Shown here in pieces: positions 48,199-61,193 of a stretch of DNA of 64,000 bases. How positions within the stretch are numbered: position 1 is the stretch's first letter; every line of letters starts with the position of its first letter. The translations under genes were made by a program, and so were the position numbers. The notes beneath the pieces were generated by a model. It was not told the DNA's origin. It worked only from the letters and a program-made list of their open reading frames with translations, and ran no database searches. The stretch comes from Membranipora membranacea. Its lineage: Eukaryota; Bryozoa; Gymnolaemata; Cheilostomatida; Membraniporidae. The DNA is taken from assembly GCA_914767715.1 (NCBI GenBank), contig OU612065.1:28212001-28276000 (forward strand), given 5' to 3'.

Positions 48199-50916
48199 TA
48201 AATGGTCTCGGCAAAGTTAGGCAATTACTTGGAGATGATACTCGTTGGCATGCGATGCTTTTAGTTAAGGCTTATTATAGTGCTTTTGGTGTTTGAGCTG
48301 TTCATGAGTTTGGCTTAACATCAGATATTTATTAGTATTTTTGCCCCAAAACATGAAATACACCGAAAAAAAGTGGTAATGTCAACATTCTCAAATCTGT
48401 AGGCTTTCACTGTATCATATCTGTAGGCTTTCACTGTATCATCATATATATCCATTCTTATTTTTCTATGCAATGAATGAATTTGAATCGAGGCATAATC
48501 TGTAAACTTGCGGCGGTTCAGCAATCATCATTTTAATGTTCCAGTCCTGTGTGTCTATTTTTCTGATGTCTATCATAAATAATCATTATCCATGTTGATC
48601 AATTTCTACCCCCTCCCTATCTCACCAACGTGTCAGTTCCCTCCTAGCTTATATAATTCATGCTACGCTCAAAATAGATTTCTGTTTTTTTCCTTCAATT
48701 ATATAGCTAACAGCTCTTTATTCTCCTTTTGCATTTATTTTAGCATCTTACTTATGGCGTTGTGCTGAACAAACTTGTGGTGTTCTGCAGGTTTTTTGCT
48801 TGCTAATAAAAATCAGGAAAAACCAGCATACTAAATCTGAATTTGCATCTGTACAGCAAGATCTGCTAGTCAGTCACATAGTAAATCTAAAAATATTGGA
48901 TTTATATGTTGGTAACATTGATATGAATGAATTTATGGATAAGTGGTAAAATACATAGTTGGCTAGATGTGGAGATATGCCATCAGTATAAAGCTTTGTG
49001 TCAGGATATAAATAAAGCTATTAATCTGGCAGCTTTTATGTTATGCATTGAATGACGTCCCAGTGACAACCTTAAAAAACTCAGGTAAGCCCATAGACTT
49101 AACAATATTATTATAATATTATTATGATAATAATCATAATAATAATAATAATAATGGGTAAGCCTGACAAAATTTTTTGAGGGTCAGCTATTATAGATTC
49201 TGAACTTCTGGACCAATCAAAGATGTGAAATGCGGTCTAGCAACGATACATGAATAGCCATACGCTTACTCCCCCTCATCCATATAGTATATAGCAGTGG
49301 TTTGGGTAAGGAGCTGTTTGAATTAAAACTTAGGTGGCATGTTTTAATCCCTGTACCAGTATATTAAAAACACACCGACTCCTACAAGAATTTTTTTCAT
49401 GTACTGTTCTTAACAAGAATAGCTCTGTATCTGGACGTAAACTGTCAACAGCGGCTCAGTTTTGTTGTGTGGTAGCGTAAATACACGGATAACTTATCAT
49501 TTGTTTGGTAACTTTTAAACGCGCATTATCGCCTCCGGGCAGGAACTTGGTAATAAAGTCAAATATAACATGTTTTCATAAAAAATCTGACATGACGCAG
49601 ATCTCCACTCTGAATTCGAAAATTATCCCTCTATTTGACTAGACTTACTCTCACATTCTGACAAATTTTTAGGCAAAATTTTTTTTTTCCAGGTGGTTAA
49701 TCCCTGAAAGGCCAACAACAACTTATCTGACAAAAGAATGAGCACCAAAATTGTCAAGTTCACATCGAGTGACCATCTGACCTTGTACAGTACTGTCAAT
49801 AAACTCTAATGCCTTTCCTGGAACCTGATAATGCTGTTTGGATTGCCTTTAGTGAGTTTAGTGACTTTGATATGACATCACGTTTCGCTGCTTCTCACTA
49901 GAATAAATTCAAATCCAGATAAACATTTGTATATATGTCAACCGATATTAATTAAGGTTTTGCAATAGAGGTGTAAAACAGCTTACATAGAAACTTTTAT
50001 TTTCTGTGATTTTCATCTTTACAATAATAAAAACTTGGTAGATTAATTTCTAAACTGATTGCACTGACATTAAAAAAAACACCAACATAATACGCGACAC
50101 ATAATATAAATTTAAATTAACACCATACTCCTGGATGGCAAAAACGCAACAGGTTCAAAAACAAAACCACAAGTCAATGTGTGTATAGATGATTAACTAT
50201 AAGATTGAAATAAATTGTAGTATGTACAATAATTTGTCTAACAAAAATTGATAACACATAAACTCGGTATAAAAATTGTTCTTTTCCTTCAGAAATAATT
50301 AGAATCCATAAAAAGAGAAAGAAATGCTCCGAGCAAGAATATGTTATGGTTGAGTTTCCATCAAAACGGAGAGAAAGCTTGCACAAATGGTGTGTTGTTT
50401 TCAAGAGAGGAGATACAATAAATGTGTATATCTAATGCCTCTTAATCTGAATAAAATTCAACAACCATCGCACTGAAGAGTCATTTCACTTAGAGAAAAC
50501 GTCTAATTCTCACTGATCAGCAACAATTCCAAGAGATAGATAGCTATTCAAGTTGTGAAATACATGTTTCGAAAAAAAATCATAAAAAAATCTCAAGGTA
50601 GATTAAAATATCTATGGCAAAATCAGTAGAAATTAAAACAAATCTTAAGGGTATAAAGCGATAAACTCACCTCAATAGAGTTTACAATTATACGCCATTG
50701 TAGGTTTTCACAAACTCAGGCCAAAAATAATGTTCAGTATCCAACCATATGTCACATTCCGACTAGTCTATCAGTTTGAAAAGAAAATACTGTACTGTGT
50801 TCAAGGAGTGAAGTAATCCTTGCTGTGTGATTAAGGTGTGAGTGAGTTAATAGGGTTGTGGGTGTGGACTTAACAAAAAAGCTACCTTGCGACGGATGCC
50901 ATTTACAGCAGTGCCG
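48199..50916. other. Convergent 3' region GMPPB / TDG
   Basis: There is no coding region here. A 24-base exact tandem duplication (unit ATCTGTAGGCTTTCACTGTA plus TCAT) is at 48395-48442. Candidate GMPPB poly(A) signals are AATAAA at 48805-48810 and 49011-49016; a hexamer also overlaps the stop codon (48197-48202) but is too close to be the obvious choice. An AT-only simple repeat of ATT/AAT triplets is at about 49108-49154. A reverse-strand AATAAA near 49996 could end TDG. Confidence 0.55.
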
Positions 50917-53900
50917 TTACTTGGAAGAGTTGGGTATGTTCTGAAGCCAGTTAGCCACAGTACTGGCTGAGTCAGCTTTGGGCAGAGAGTCGAGTGATGC
51001 TTGGGTGAGATTGCTGTGACTGGACATAGCTGGAGAGCTTGGATTCTGAGGCGAGCTGTATGTCGGTATTTGGGGTTGCTGCGGAGCTGCAACTTGTACT
51101 GCTTGAGCCTGCTGCTGTTGTTGCTGTTGGGCCATACTGACTGCTGAAGACTGCAGTGCTGCCGCAGCAGCAACAGCCTGCTGATGCGCTATCTGAGGTG
51201 CCTGGATACTACTATAAGGGTTAGTCATGTATGGGGCACCTGAAGCACCTGCAACAGCAGCATGGGGCAGATAATCCCAGAACGAGTATTGTGGATAGGC
51301 ACCTAATGTGGTGGGAGGGGCTGATGTAACAGGAGGCATAACTCCGTACCCAGGCCAATCAGGTGTTTCCTGTTTCACCCCAGAACCAGGCTGCTGCTGC
51401 TGCTGCTGCATCTGTAACATAAGACCAGGATGTAAGCCGTTACCATTCATTCCCTGATGCTGCATCATACTAGCCGCCATCGACTGCTGATACATGGATT
51501 GTTGTATATTTATACTGTGTTGTATAACAGCTGCCAAATCCTTATCATGATGATTTCCTTCAAGAACCTCCCTCTTTATATTATCACCTCCACCCATCTG
51601 CTGTTGTGTGGTCTGTTGCTGCTGCTGCCCTGCTGATATATTATTGATATTTTGGTGAGCCTCAGATTGTTCATTATGCATTTGTTGCATGGGCATATTA
51701 TTCATAAAAGGATTGATCTGTTGATGTGGAGGCATTTGCGGCTGCATTTGTTGGTTCTGTTGCATCTGCCCGACAAGCTGGGGAGGCATATGCTGCTGCT
51801 GTTGCTGCTGTGTTTGGTGTTGTTGAAGATTCATTTGCTGAGGTGCTGACTGGGTATTATTGAGTGTAGGTTGGGGTACTGCATTGAGAGCCTGATTGGG
51901 TTGCTCTGGTTGAGTTGTTGTGGGTTCTTTTTTAGGCCTCCCTCGAGGCTTTTTAGGCTTTGCTGGTGCTTTCTTCGATGGCTGGTCTGGGAGTGGCTGC
52001 TGTGGTATGATCACCCCGGCTCGTGGTGCTGCTTGCTGTACGCCGTTTGGTTGTGCGCCTCCCTCTGTTGGCTCAGCCTTCACTTCTTTCTTAACTTTCT
52101 GCGGAGCAGTAACGAGTTTAAAATCCGGAAATGTCACAGTAGATCTGTCGATACCCTCGATGGACCCGTGAGCTCTTATGTGATCTCGAACTCGTTTCAA
52201 TGCTTCGAAGAAAGGTACTTTATCAGCGGCTCTTGGTAATTGTGTACACCGAGCACTAGATGATGGATTTACAAACACAACCTAAAAATAAATCAGTAAT
52301 ATCATGAGAGCAAACAGACAAAGAAAACAAAGACACAGTGATCAATTTTTCACAATTAACACACAGAATTATCTTATCGGCTCTTATTCACTTCAGCATG
52401 TCTACATTCCCGAAAAGTGAGTAACTTTCAATTCGAATTTAATTTTGTTTATGCAGCAGAGTGTTGCCAAAATCCCAGCAAATCACCAAAATCTTTTACT
52501 GACTTGTTTTACTTGAATTATCATATTGACAGACTACAAACTAACTTACCGTATTTGGGCAGCCTGGGAAATGGTCTGGCTGAAGACCAAAGTAGAATTT
52601 CTTATGACCACAGAACACCTCGTAAATGCCTTTGCCATTGAACAGAGCTATTTTTGGTAAATATTCAAGCATCTTCACTTTCAGTATCTCACCCCCCTCG
52701 GCAATCTCCTTCCTGAAAGTTGAGGGAAAAGCCTGATTGAGTATTGCCCAGAAAATTTGACAACTAACTGAAAACGCTTTGGTTGACAGGCAGGTTAAAT
52801 TATTTCGCTACTCATGTAATTTGTTTCATATTTCATATTATAGGTATGCCAATGGGAAAATTTGAGTAAGATATTTTCAGATTGATTGCCGTTCTATTCT
52901 ATGCCGTTCTATTCTATGTCGACATCAAGATTTAAACAAGGATGAAATAGCTATAGGTAGTAGGTACTCGATGAATGGTGTTCTGTGTGGATTGGAAGAA
53001 CTACTAACCTGGTCAGATCTGCGCTACCCCTTGTTGTCCTGGCTACAATGTTGGTAAAGCCAATTCCGTAGTTGAGAAGCTCGGCGTCTTGCATAGCATT
53101 CATGGCTTCAGGTATCAATTCAGATAAGTACAAGCATTTCCCTGTCAAAGTAAAAATATCACACAAATTACAGAGCTGTCACGTACTCCACATAAGCATC
53201 CATGCTGATACATGTCTCAAATTAAATCGTGGATACCTGGCAGTAAAATAAGCAAACTCCATCTGGGTAATATGTCCCCTAGGTAATCTGTGAGGTAATC
53301 TTTAAGTAATATCAGGTTGTTTGGGACATAAACCCTGTCCAAAACTCCCCGTTGAGGCCAGGTTATCGCCAGATAGTAGAATCAACATTGTGCTTTCTAT
53401 TTAGACTCATAGCACCCATGAAGCAATTTAGGGTACGATTAAGACATCGTTTGTTTGAGCGAAATATAACATTATTGACAGAATCTAGCAAAGCCCAATG
53501 TTAAAAAAAAGATTTGATAATCACCTCCGAGACGCAGCGAAGTTTCATGTAAGAGACAATATTTTGTATATTATGTATATATCTGTGTTATGAGAAGAGA
53601 AGATAGCCAGAGGACACGAGATTACTTGTGGATATTCCCCTGGTACTGTCAGCAAGGGTACATTCAGCTCTCATGAGACTTAGTGCTTAGTCTCACATAC
53701 CATACCAGATTAGGGTACATTCCAATGACACAACGCTCTCTGTGATATGATCCCTTTCCCTGCTCGATAACTGATGAACCCTCAGGCATTTAACAGTTTA
53801 CTGACTGCTCACTGTTAAATGAACTTCTGAACTGATGCAACACCCGAGAGGCTTTAGACATAGCATGTTTGAGGATATGAGTCATCTCTATATGCGCATG

Positions 53901-56900
53901 CAGCCTTCACCGCTGGGACCTTTCCAACACTAAACCCCCAAGACCGATATATCTAAGACAAGACTGGGATCTGGGAAACATTCGGGCCGAGTAATACTCA
54001 CAGAAATGGTTTCCTGGTCCTGCGTAATGATGCTGTATATATGCTGCTGTGAGGCCTGGGTTTATTCCAACCTACAAAAATAAAGAGATTACTGATTACC
54101 GATGTAATACAAGGGTGGGAGCTGACACGAATCCCTATAAATCAGTCAGCAGCTACCAGATGGGTATCGCCTTTTGGTATAACATTCTCACAGCCAATAG
54201 TAGATAGAGTCCTGCAGTATACTAAGGTGTAACACATCTTACTAATAAAGGAAGATTAATATAGAGGGTAATTTCATACAAAATGTGGGTATCCTCTGGC
54301 ATTGTGACCACAAAATCCGTACAAAAATGACCAAAACTTCTAATATCACATTACTAAACAGACACAAGTTGACCTGTCTGAGATTAATATTGGCTGTAGT
54401 ATTATTAGGTAGCCAGTTTGAGATCACATCCTAACATAAGTCAAACTAGCCGTCTAATCAGTAGGGGACTTGACCTCAGTAACACCAATGACAACGCAGT
54501 GTTCCTCAACAGATTAGTCATAGATTAAAAGGCCTAACCCTGTAATCTCGTTTGTAAACCATCATCAGGCTTCAGTTATCAGGTTGCAATTATGAGCCTG
54601 TACTGAAAGCCCAGTTTACAGTACATATATCATTATATTATAGTAATCAAGTACCGCCATGGTGATGGCACAGTGTCACACTATTCAGGCTCACAAAGGC
54701 TATTTTGCTCAGGAAAAAATAGATGTACACCGCAAAAACCAACAAAGTGGGCCTCTTCCCTCAGAAACTTATAGATATGTGTTTTGTGCATATGGCCGCA
54801 GCAGTATTACTGCTATAGTACAGTTAGTTCATTATGAAGGGTAGATTAGAAAACACTAAGAACAGCTCGAGCTAGACATCATTATATATGTATGTATGAT
54901 AACAACGCACTTCATAATTGATTTACTTTCGCTATTTCATAGATTTTTGTTGCCCTGTATTTATAACGCTTATGTTAGCATGCATGCAGCACTGCTCTAT
55001 AATGGTTGATGCTAGGCAGCTGCTAATCCTTACTCCACTTTAATATGCTTTCAGCTTGACAATGAGAACAAAAATATGGAATATTTCACTAATCTGCAAA
55101 ACATTTCACTTGTGTTATAAAGCAACTTTCAACTCATTAAATCCACAGCACAGCTTTGATTTCATTTTGTACACTGTGTTTTAGCTGCGACTCATGCAGA
55201 GAATGTCTCTTTGTTTGTGAACAGGCTCTTTAGAAACAATGGATTGAGGTCCTATTGTTATACACTGTAGTAGTATTGAGTTGTGCTATCTAGTTCTTGT
55301 CCTAAGCACACACAGTCATAATACCACTGCTGATATTTAGATGATTGTCAAATTTCATGAATCTTTGTAGTAGGCAAGTACTAATACTAGACTGACTCAA
55401 GAGCCTTCCGAGCCAACATTTTCATATTTTAGTAGATTGTGTTTGTGGCATGACTCTTGGTCGCTAATATCAGCTTCCAGTATATGGCCCATATCTCAAC
55501 ATATGACATACACAAACAGCTGGATTTTACCTCTAGATATGTAAAAGTATCAAGGTCATTGAAGCTCAATCAATTGGGCCCTAAGCAAGCACTCCATTTC
55601 AATCGTGAAGATTGTCTCTGGGTCATATCTGCGAGCCCAAAATGTATTTTAACAACAAGGTTTAAAAATCCTAACCGATAGTCCTGCCCTATCACTAATC
55701 CACACCATCCTAATAGTGTTATTTACCCCGAATGCTTTGAATACTGAAGCTTGATGTCAAATCAGGAGACATTTTGTGTTTCTCCACTAGCTAATAAGCA
55801 CAGGAATACATCAAGCTGTAAATGATCTAGATAAGAATGCCATTAGGCACATACATGTATATCATTATTCATGCCAGTGTGACGGAGCGCCCAGTACCTC
55901 ATATATGGAGACAGGCAGTCATTATAATGGATAGCGATTGATGCATGATTTGGCTCATTGAAGCTTATAAGTATGAATTTACTTTAGGTGCTATTACCTC
56001 TGCTTATGGTCACATGGAGGGATAATTACTGATTCAATGTCTTTGTCTAGCTGTATTATCTGGTGATGTATTTTGTTACTCAAAGTTTAGTCCTGACTGA
56101 TGCTTGCTGGTTGTTGATAATCATCAAGTAGACTGAGGCTGAGCTTTAGTTTAAGTTAAGTACTAGTTAGCCTGGGTAAGCTGATTTCTACTAGGAATGT
56201 CACCCTACCATACTTGGGCATCCAAAGTGAGTCCCTGCCATCGCTAATGAACCCAGTAGGCACAAAATATGGGTCACACTCACATTGCTAACTCAACTTA
56301 AAAAAATGTCATGTATGAAAATGTGACTGCTTTCGCCACTACGACAATGTATGACTTGTAATACATGTTGCTGATCTTGACAATATAATCACAAGCTGGG
56401 GCCTTACCTTCCTACCTTTGAGACATACTCTCACCTCCCTAGAACCACAGCTGACAACTACAATTCATCCAGTACCCATATTTGTGTCATTGAAGGTGTT
56501 GACCTACTGTTAACCCAGTACTTCAATTTTTTATGTATTTGCCACATGAGGTCTGATACAAAATTAATCAGTTGGGTTGCTTTGAGAGAGGCAGGTTTTC
56601 AAAATCATATCTCGCTTTCGACATTTAAATGTGTGTAATTAGACTGTAATTTTATGTGAAAAATCATACTAGCAATTCGTATTGATTGATTTATTTGCCT
56701 CATTTCAACATTTGGCAGCCCATTAACTCCATTGCAGGGCCAAGAGCAAGGCTGGTGGGCCTTCTCTTGTGAATTTCAATATGTGTGCAACTGCTTGCTT
56801 CACCTCAAAATATGAGGGCTGTGGTTTAGACTGGGTGATATACACCCCAACCCTTTCTCAACCAAAAAAGCCTGATAACCAGAGGCCTACTCACTATTAA

Positions 56901-58858
56901 GATATCCAAGTCTCCTCTGATATGGTCAGGTAGTACCCTCGTCAACACTTCTTCTTCTGTTGTACCTGAAAATAACAATTAAACTTGAATCCACTGCGGC
57001 CCTCTCCCAACTCCAATATAAACTCACGTTAGAAAGCAGCTACATGGATGAGGATGATGATATAACTGCACATGGAAATCTTTACACATCTATGTAGATA
57101 AAAAGAAGCAAACCATGTCAGCAGAGATGCCTCAGCTTAGCAGGTGCTGACTTAAAGCAAGCTTAGTATGATAGAACACTCCTAGCCCAGTAACTTTGAG
57201 CCCCATAGCTCAAAATGATTTATTAATAAGTCCATATGATATGGTAATCATACAAAATCATTCATTAGTGAACTGAATCTAAGATTTGAAACTGGTCTCC
57301 TCTGCTTTGAATGCTCAGAGATCAGTAACCTCATATCAGTTGTAACTGGTCACGGGCCATTCAAGGTACACCTACAAAAACTCAAGCTAACAGATGAAAT
57401 AGACTGTCCAAAATGTGGTCAAGACAAGGATACACCCCTTCACTTTGTAACCTCATGCCAATTCTACAAACAGGCGAGGCAGCGAACCTTTGGTCAATCC
57501 GTCCTAAAGGGGGCAGCTAAGCCAACGTGCATCACAGTTTCAGATTTGCTCCGATTCATTCGTATTTCGGGGCGTTTTGAACAACGATGCTAGATTAAAC
57601 TTTGTTTTATGGAAGGCTGGAGTTCTATGGGTCCCTGAGACCTGAACCCAGGTTGATTCGAGCTACCTCGATCAGCCCCTTCTCAAAGACAAGACAAGTC
57701 CATACGATATACTCTAATAAGGGCAGAGGAAACTAAAAGTACATTGTGTCAAACAGCAACATTCAGACATCGATGTAAGGATCGATAACAAAGGCAGACC
57801 ATCACTATATCCATGAACTGTACAAAATAATTCCAGCAGTAACATGAATTCCAGCAAACCCTCTTTCAGTCATTAATTTCTTGGACACTGAGCTTGGCAA
57901 AATATGAATCTTGGTGGATGGTCATCATTTTGAGCTTACAGTCAATATTGGGCTATATGCAATACCAATCACAGACAAAGTGTTATTGGACATATTCTTG
58001 GGGCATGATGACGCCAAACATGACTTATGAGAAAAAATAAGCAATAAACTTGATCTTAATGCATGAATCAGCTACATTGGACTTTTACCTTACCTTTAAA
58101 CCTGTCTCTTTTCTTTTTCTGTACTGGCATATGATCGGGTATCTGAGATTGGGAAGCACCATTATTTAAAGCTGCAACTGCTGTTACTGCTAAAGGGTCA
58201 GGGAGAGGAACTACTGGATCGGCCTTAGCTTTCTTAGCCTTAGGACCGGCGGGTTTACGTGTGTACGCCCGCTTTACTTTGTCCATAGGAGGCGTGGCAG
58301 TGCCCAATGGGGTATAAAACCCAGTCTCTGACTTGGTTAAAACAGGAGGAAAATTATTTACTAGATCAGCAGCTGCCTGTGGTGGAGGAGGTGGCTGTGG
58401 CATGAAGGCTGGTTCTGTCGGCACCTCCGGTTTGACATAACTACAATAACAAAGAAGCACAATGGAAGAAAACATTATAAAATAAAGGAAACATGGTGCA
58501 TACATTAGTTACTCACAGCCAACTTTCCTATCTCAGATGAGACATGAACGAACATTATAAATAATCCCCAAATTATTGAAGCCGAAAAAAATCATTTCAT
58601 ATTTATTTCTAGCATTAGTGTCCATGGTCCCTTGATAGGTTTTTCACAACAAACTGGGAAACTGGGCGCCAGTTTCAGGGAACCCGTGATTTTACTTCAG
58701 CAATCATTGGATCATGAATCGGCTAGTTAAGGAGAACAATGTGAAAGAAGTTTGTTTGACTGTCTTTCTGAGTCTCACACTTACTGATTGAACTGTTGCG
58801 GTTGGTTATTGAGCTCCACATTTGGGTTAACATGTAAGGTCTGCACTGCAGCGGCCAT
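50917..58858 (-). CDS. TDG: Thymine DNA glycosylase with long Gln-rich C-terminus
   Basis: TDG excises T or U from G mismatches and oxidised 5-methylcytosine derivatives in the nucleus. Exons in coding order: 58785-58858, 58094-58440, 56895-56965, 54002-54071, 53009-53141, 52550-52712, 50917-52281. Junction phases are exact, giving 740 residues (human 410). The Lys/Pro/Ala-rich N-terminus is followed by the uracil-DNA-glycosylase fold: [20 protein letters not shown] with the catalytic Asn at 168, [30 protein letters not shown] and [17 protein letters not shown] (insertion-loop Arg297). The extra length is a C-terminal region from about 340: adjacent SUMO-consensus sites VKKE and VKAE (349-356), an AT-hook PRGRPKK (398-404), then long Gln/Met/Pro-rich tracts with further IKRE and VKQE sites. 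That last part is one open frame of 455 codons. Confidence 0.96.
57240..57593 (+). mobile_element. Non-LTR retrotransposon remnant (C-terminal, RNase H/zinc-knuckle end)
   Basis: An open stretch ending in TAG at 57591-57593 encodes [17 protein letters not shown], then [18 protein letters not shown] (C-x2-C...H-x4-C), then RQRTFG. The TGHG...C-x2-C...H...C pattern is typical of the end of the reverse-transcriptase/RNase H protein of Jockey, R1 and I-type non-LTR elements. Only this 3' fragment remains, in TDG intron 2, antisense to TDG. The sequence after the stop is probably element 3' untranslated region. Confidence 0.75.
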
Positions 58859-60348
58859 CCTTAAAACTTCTGCCTGCCTCCTCCACTTTGTTTTGTTATT
58901 ATGCCTGGCAGCAAGCAGCAGCACAAAACCGGCAGCTGAAAAGAGTGGAAATCACAATGAGGTGATAGCACAAAACTGTGATACCATGATAAACAACGGA
59001 AACCACATCAGCAGTCCCCTCGGGTTGGTGATAAAAGCCTTGATTGCTGCAACTGCAATTTTTCTTAGCTATCAAAGCACATAGGTAGGAGGTTTGCTAT
59101 TTCATGATAGGGTGGCAAAGGATCTGCTCCATAGACTGACTCGTTTGATAGGTACTGAGTAGTGTTGATTTAGAAACACATACTTTTCTGTAAGCTTCAT
59201 AGGGTTTCACTAACTACCCACATAATTTCATCGTCATGATAATACCTTTGCTCATGACAAGAGAAAAAGTATTGCTGAGAGGGCTCTAGGATCTATACTA
59301 ATAAAATAGAAATGGTGCACACCCGTTAGAGTCAAATAGCGCAGTAGTAGCTGATGACATATTTAAACATAATCCTTCAGAAGACTATTAGGTCCTTGCA
59401 TGGTTTGGTGACAGGCTTGAACAGAATTCTTACATTATGAAGATATATCGGAAGAGAACGTAAGTGTTAATTACTCCCAGATTTGATAGACCTTCATAAA
59501 CATGTCCTTATATTCTTGTTACTGGTAAATGTAGTGTATTATAACACAATGTTCTGTTTGTATGATTGAAAGTAACCTACTAACTACTTTCTGTAGACCG
59601 GGGGACGGAGAGAGGAGGGAGAACGGATCCCGTTCTTCTTCCTGGTCTGGTGTACCTCATCTGAAGATGAAGCATACCTGTAGTGTAGACTTAACTAAGC
59701 TAAGGAGGAAGAGGAGTAATCAAGATGGAAATCTATCTAGCTAGCCTCATATAGACATAGTAGTAGTCAAGTCAGTCATAAATAAGAGTTTTTGAGGCTG
59801 AGATATGAGAGGTATTTAAAAGATTGGAATCACGGAGTTAGAGACTCTAAATCCTCAATTGAATTAACAACAGTTACAACAAAAATACATTGTCTTCAGG
59901 AATTGATCAAGAAACTAATAATAAGTAAAATATAGAACAATAGAATAAATATGTGAAGATGATCAGCAGAGTGAGAGTCAGAGGCACAACAACTTCAGTG
60001 GCTAGCTCCTACTCCCAAGTTATTGAACACATTCTATAAGTTAGGCTAGATTAAGCGAGAGTTCTCTTCCTCAAATTATTCTGAGCAAAGAGACACATAC
60101 ATCCATGACAAAGGCATCAATTTCAGAAATAATCTTAAAACTTACCTAGCTTTGTTCAGTCAGCTGGGATGGCTTGGCATAGATCTATAAGGGGCAGTTG
60201 TCAATGAATCAAACAACACAATCTGATTGGTCAGATCTTCATCATCGACCAATCATGTTATCGAGTCAAAACGAGTCATTCATGGCTGCCTCCAGTAAAA
60301 GAGTTTTCTGCTTACCATGTTAGTGATGCTGAGACTTTTTGCAAGATT
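58859..60348. other. Divergent intergenic region TDG / UQCC5
   Basis: About 1.5 kb separates the start codons. A pair of CCAAT motifs lies near the UQCC5 side. The short frames at 58788-59084 (antisense of TDG exon 1) and 59562-59744 resemble no family and are not called. Confidence 0.5.
60226..60253 (+). promoter_or_regulatory. Paired CCAAT boxes upstream of UQCC5
   Basis: An inverted CCAAT (ATTGG, 60226-60230, in CTGATTGGTCAG) and a direct CCAAT (60249-60253, in GACCAATCATG) lie 19 bases apart, 96-123 bases before the UQCC5 start. Both have the flanks preferred by NF-Y. If they are promoter elements, transcription starts downstream, leaving a 5' untranslated region shorter than about 90 bases. 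Confidence 0.4.
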
Positions 60349-61141
60349 ATGAGAAGAATAGGTTTCTTTCAGAACTTTGTTGATGCTTGGCCGGGTAGAA
60401 AACGATTTGGTGTGTACAGATTTCTACCAATATTCTTTGCTATAGGAGCGGTTCTTGAGTTCTCTATGATAAATTGGAGAGTTGGACAAGTAAACTTTTG
60501 TAAGTAAAAAAGAGAAAACAATTCTAAAGTTTATTGGAGAACACAACTCCAGACAGAATATTGCTTGCAACAGGGAGTTTGAGAACACATTTTTATATTT
60601 GTGTTGTTTAAAGCAAGAAGTCCTTGTTTAAAGGCTAACAAGTGAGTCTGGGACTTTTTCTATTGGAATAACCTGAGCCAGGATTCTTTGGCTGTTAGTT
60701 CTCTCAATGTGTTAGGACTTTTTTTATTCATACAAACTTGTGCACTCAGAAGATAATGTATTATATAGTTTCGACAAGCAACCCTTCTCTTGCAAGTTCT
60801 TTGATCGTCGGAACAACAAACGACCACATTTTAAGCAGGTATTGCTTGAAAGACCCTTTCTATGGATTTAGGCCCGACAAAGCTGATGTTGCCAGAATGG
60901 GCTCACTGTTGAATTCTTGAATTCAGATTTTTCCTTATTATAATATAAGACAGTGCTCTGCAGTAATTTTTCAATGTAATAATCCGAAACAGATTTCACC
61001 TTACCAATAACTCTATTTTTAGACACTACATTTCGACGACGTCAAGCTGAAGAACAAGCTAAAACAAATATCGAGCAAAGACTCGCGCACCTCCAGGTTG
61101 AAGAAACTAACTCAAAGAAATCAGAAGCTAGCGCCGAGTGA
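60349..61141 (+). CDS. UQCC5: UQCC5/SMIM4, complex III assembly microprotein
   Basis: SMIM4 (UQCC5) is a single-pass inner-membrane microprotein that works with UQCC1/2 and BRAWNIN in early cytochrome b and complex III assembly. Exons are 60349-60499 and 61023-61141; the junction codon T|AC (Tyr) is in phase. The product is 89 residues (human 70). The core PGRKRFGVYRFLPIFFAIGA, then LEFSMINWRVGQVNFYTTFR, matches human PGKQRFGIYRFLPFFFVLGG and the following MEWIMIKVRVGQ. It has one membrane segment, then a charged helical tail. The ATG at 60349 follows shorter upstream frames at 60255 and 60317; the second ends in a TGA that overlaps this ATG as ATGA. Its stop is 52 bases before the UQCC6 start, in the same exon. 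Confidence 0.93.
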
Positions 61142-61193
61142 TAAACCAGCGCAATTCTAGTACTGTGTGGATTAACTAAGATAGTGGACAGTC

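Noticed and set aside
48197-48202. AATAAA overlapping the GMPPB stop codon as the poly(A) signal
   Set aside because: It would leave almost no 3' untranslated region, and later hexamers at 48805 and 49011 are more usual.
51652-52239. Plus-strand open frames of 65, 122 and 83 residues over the TDG last exon
   Set aside because: They are shadows of the Gln-rich minus-strand coding sequence (leucine-rich or Trp/Gly-rich translations of CAG/CTG runs).
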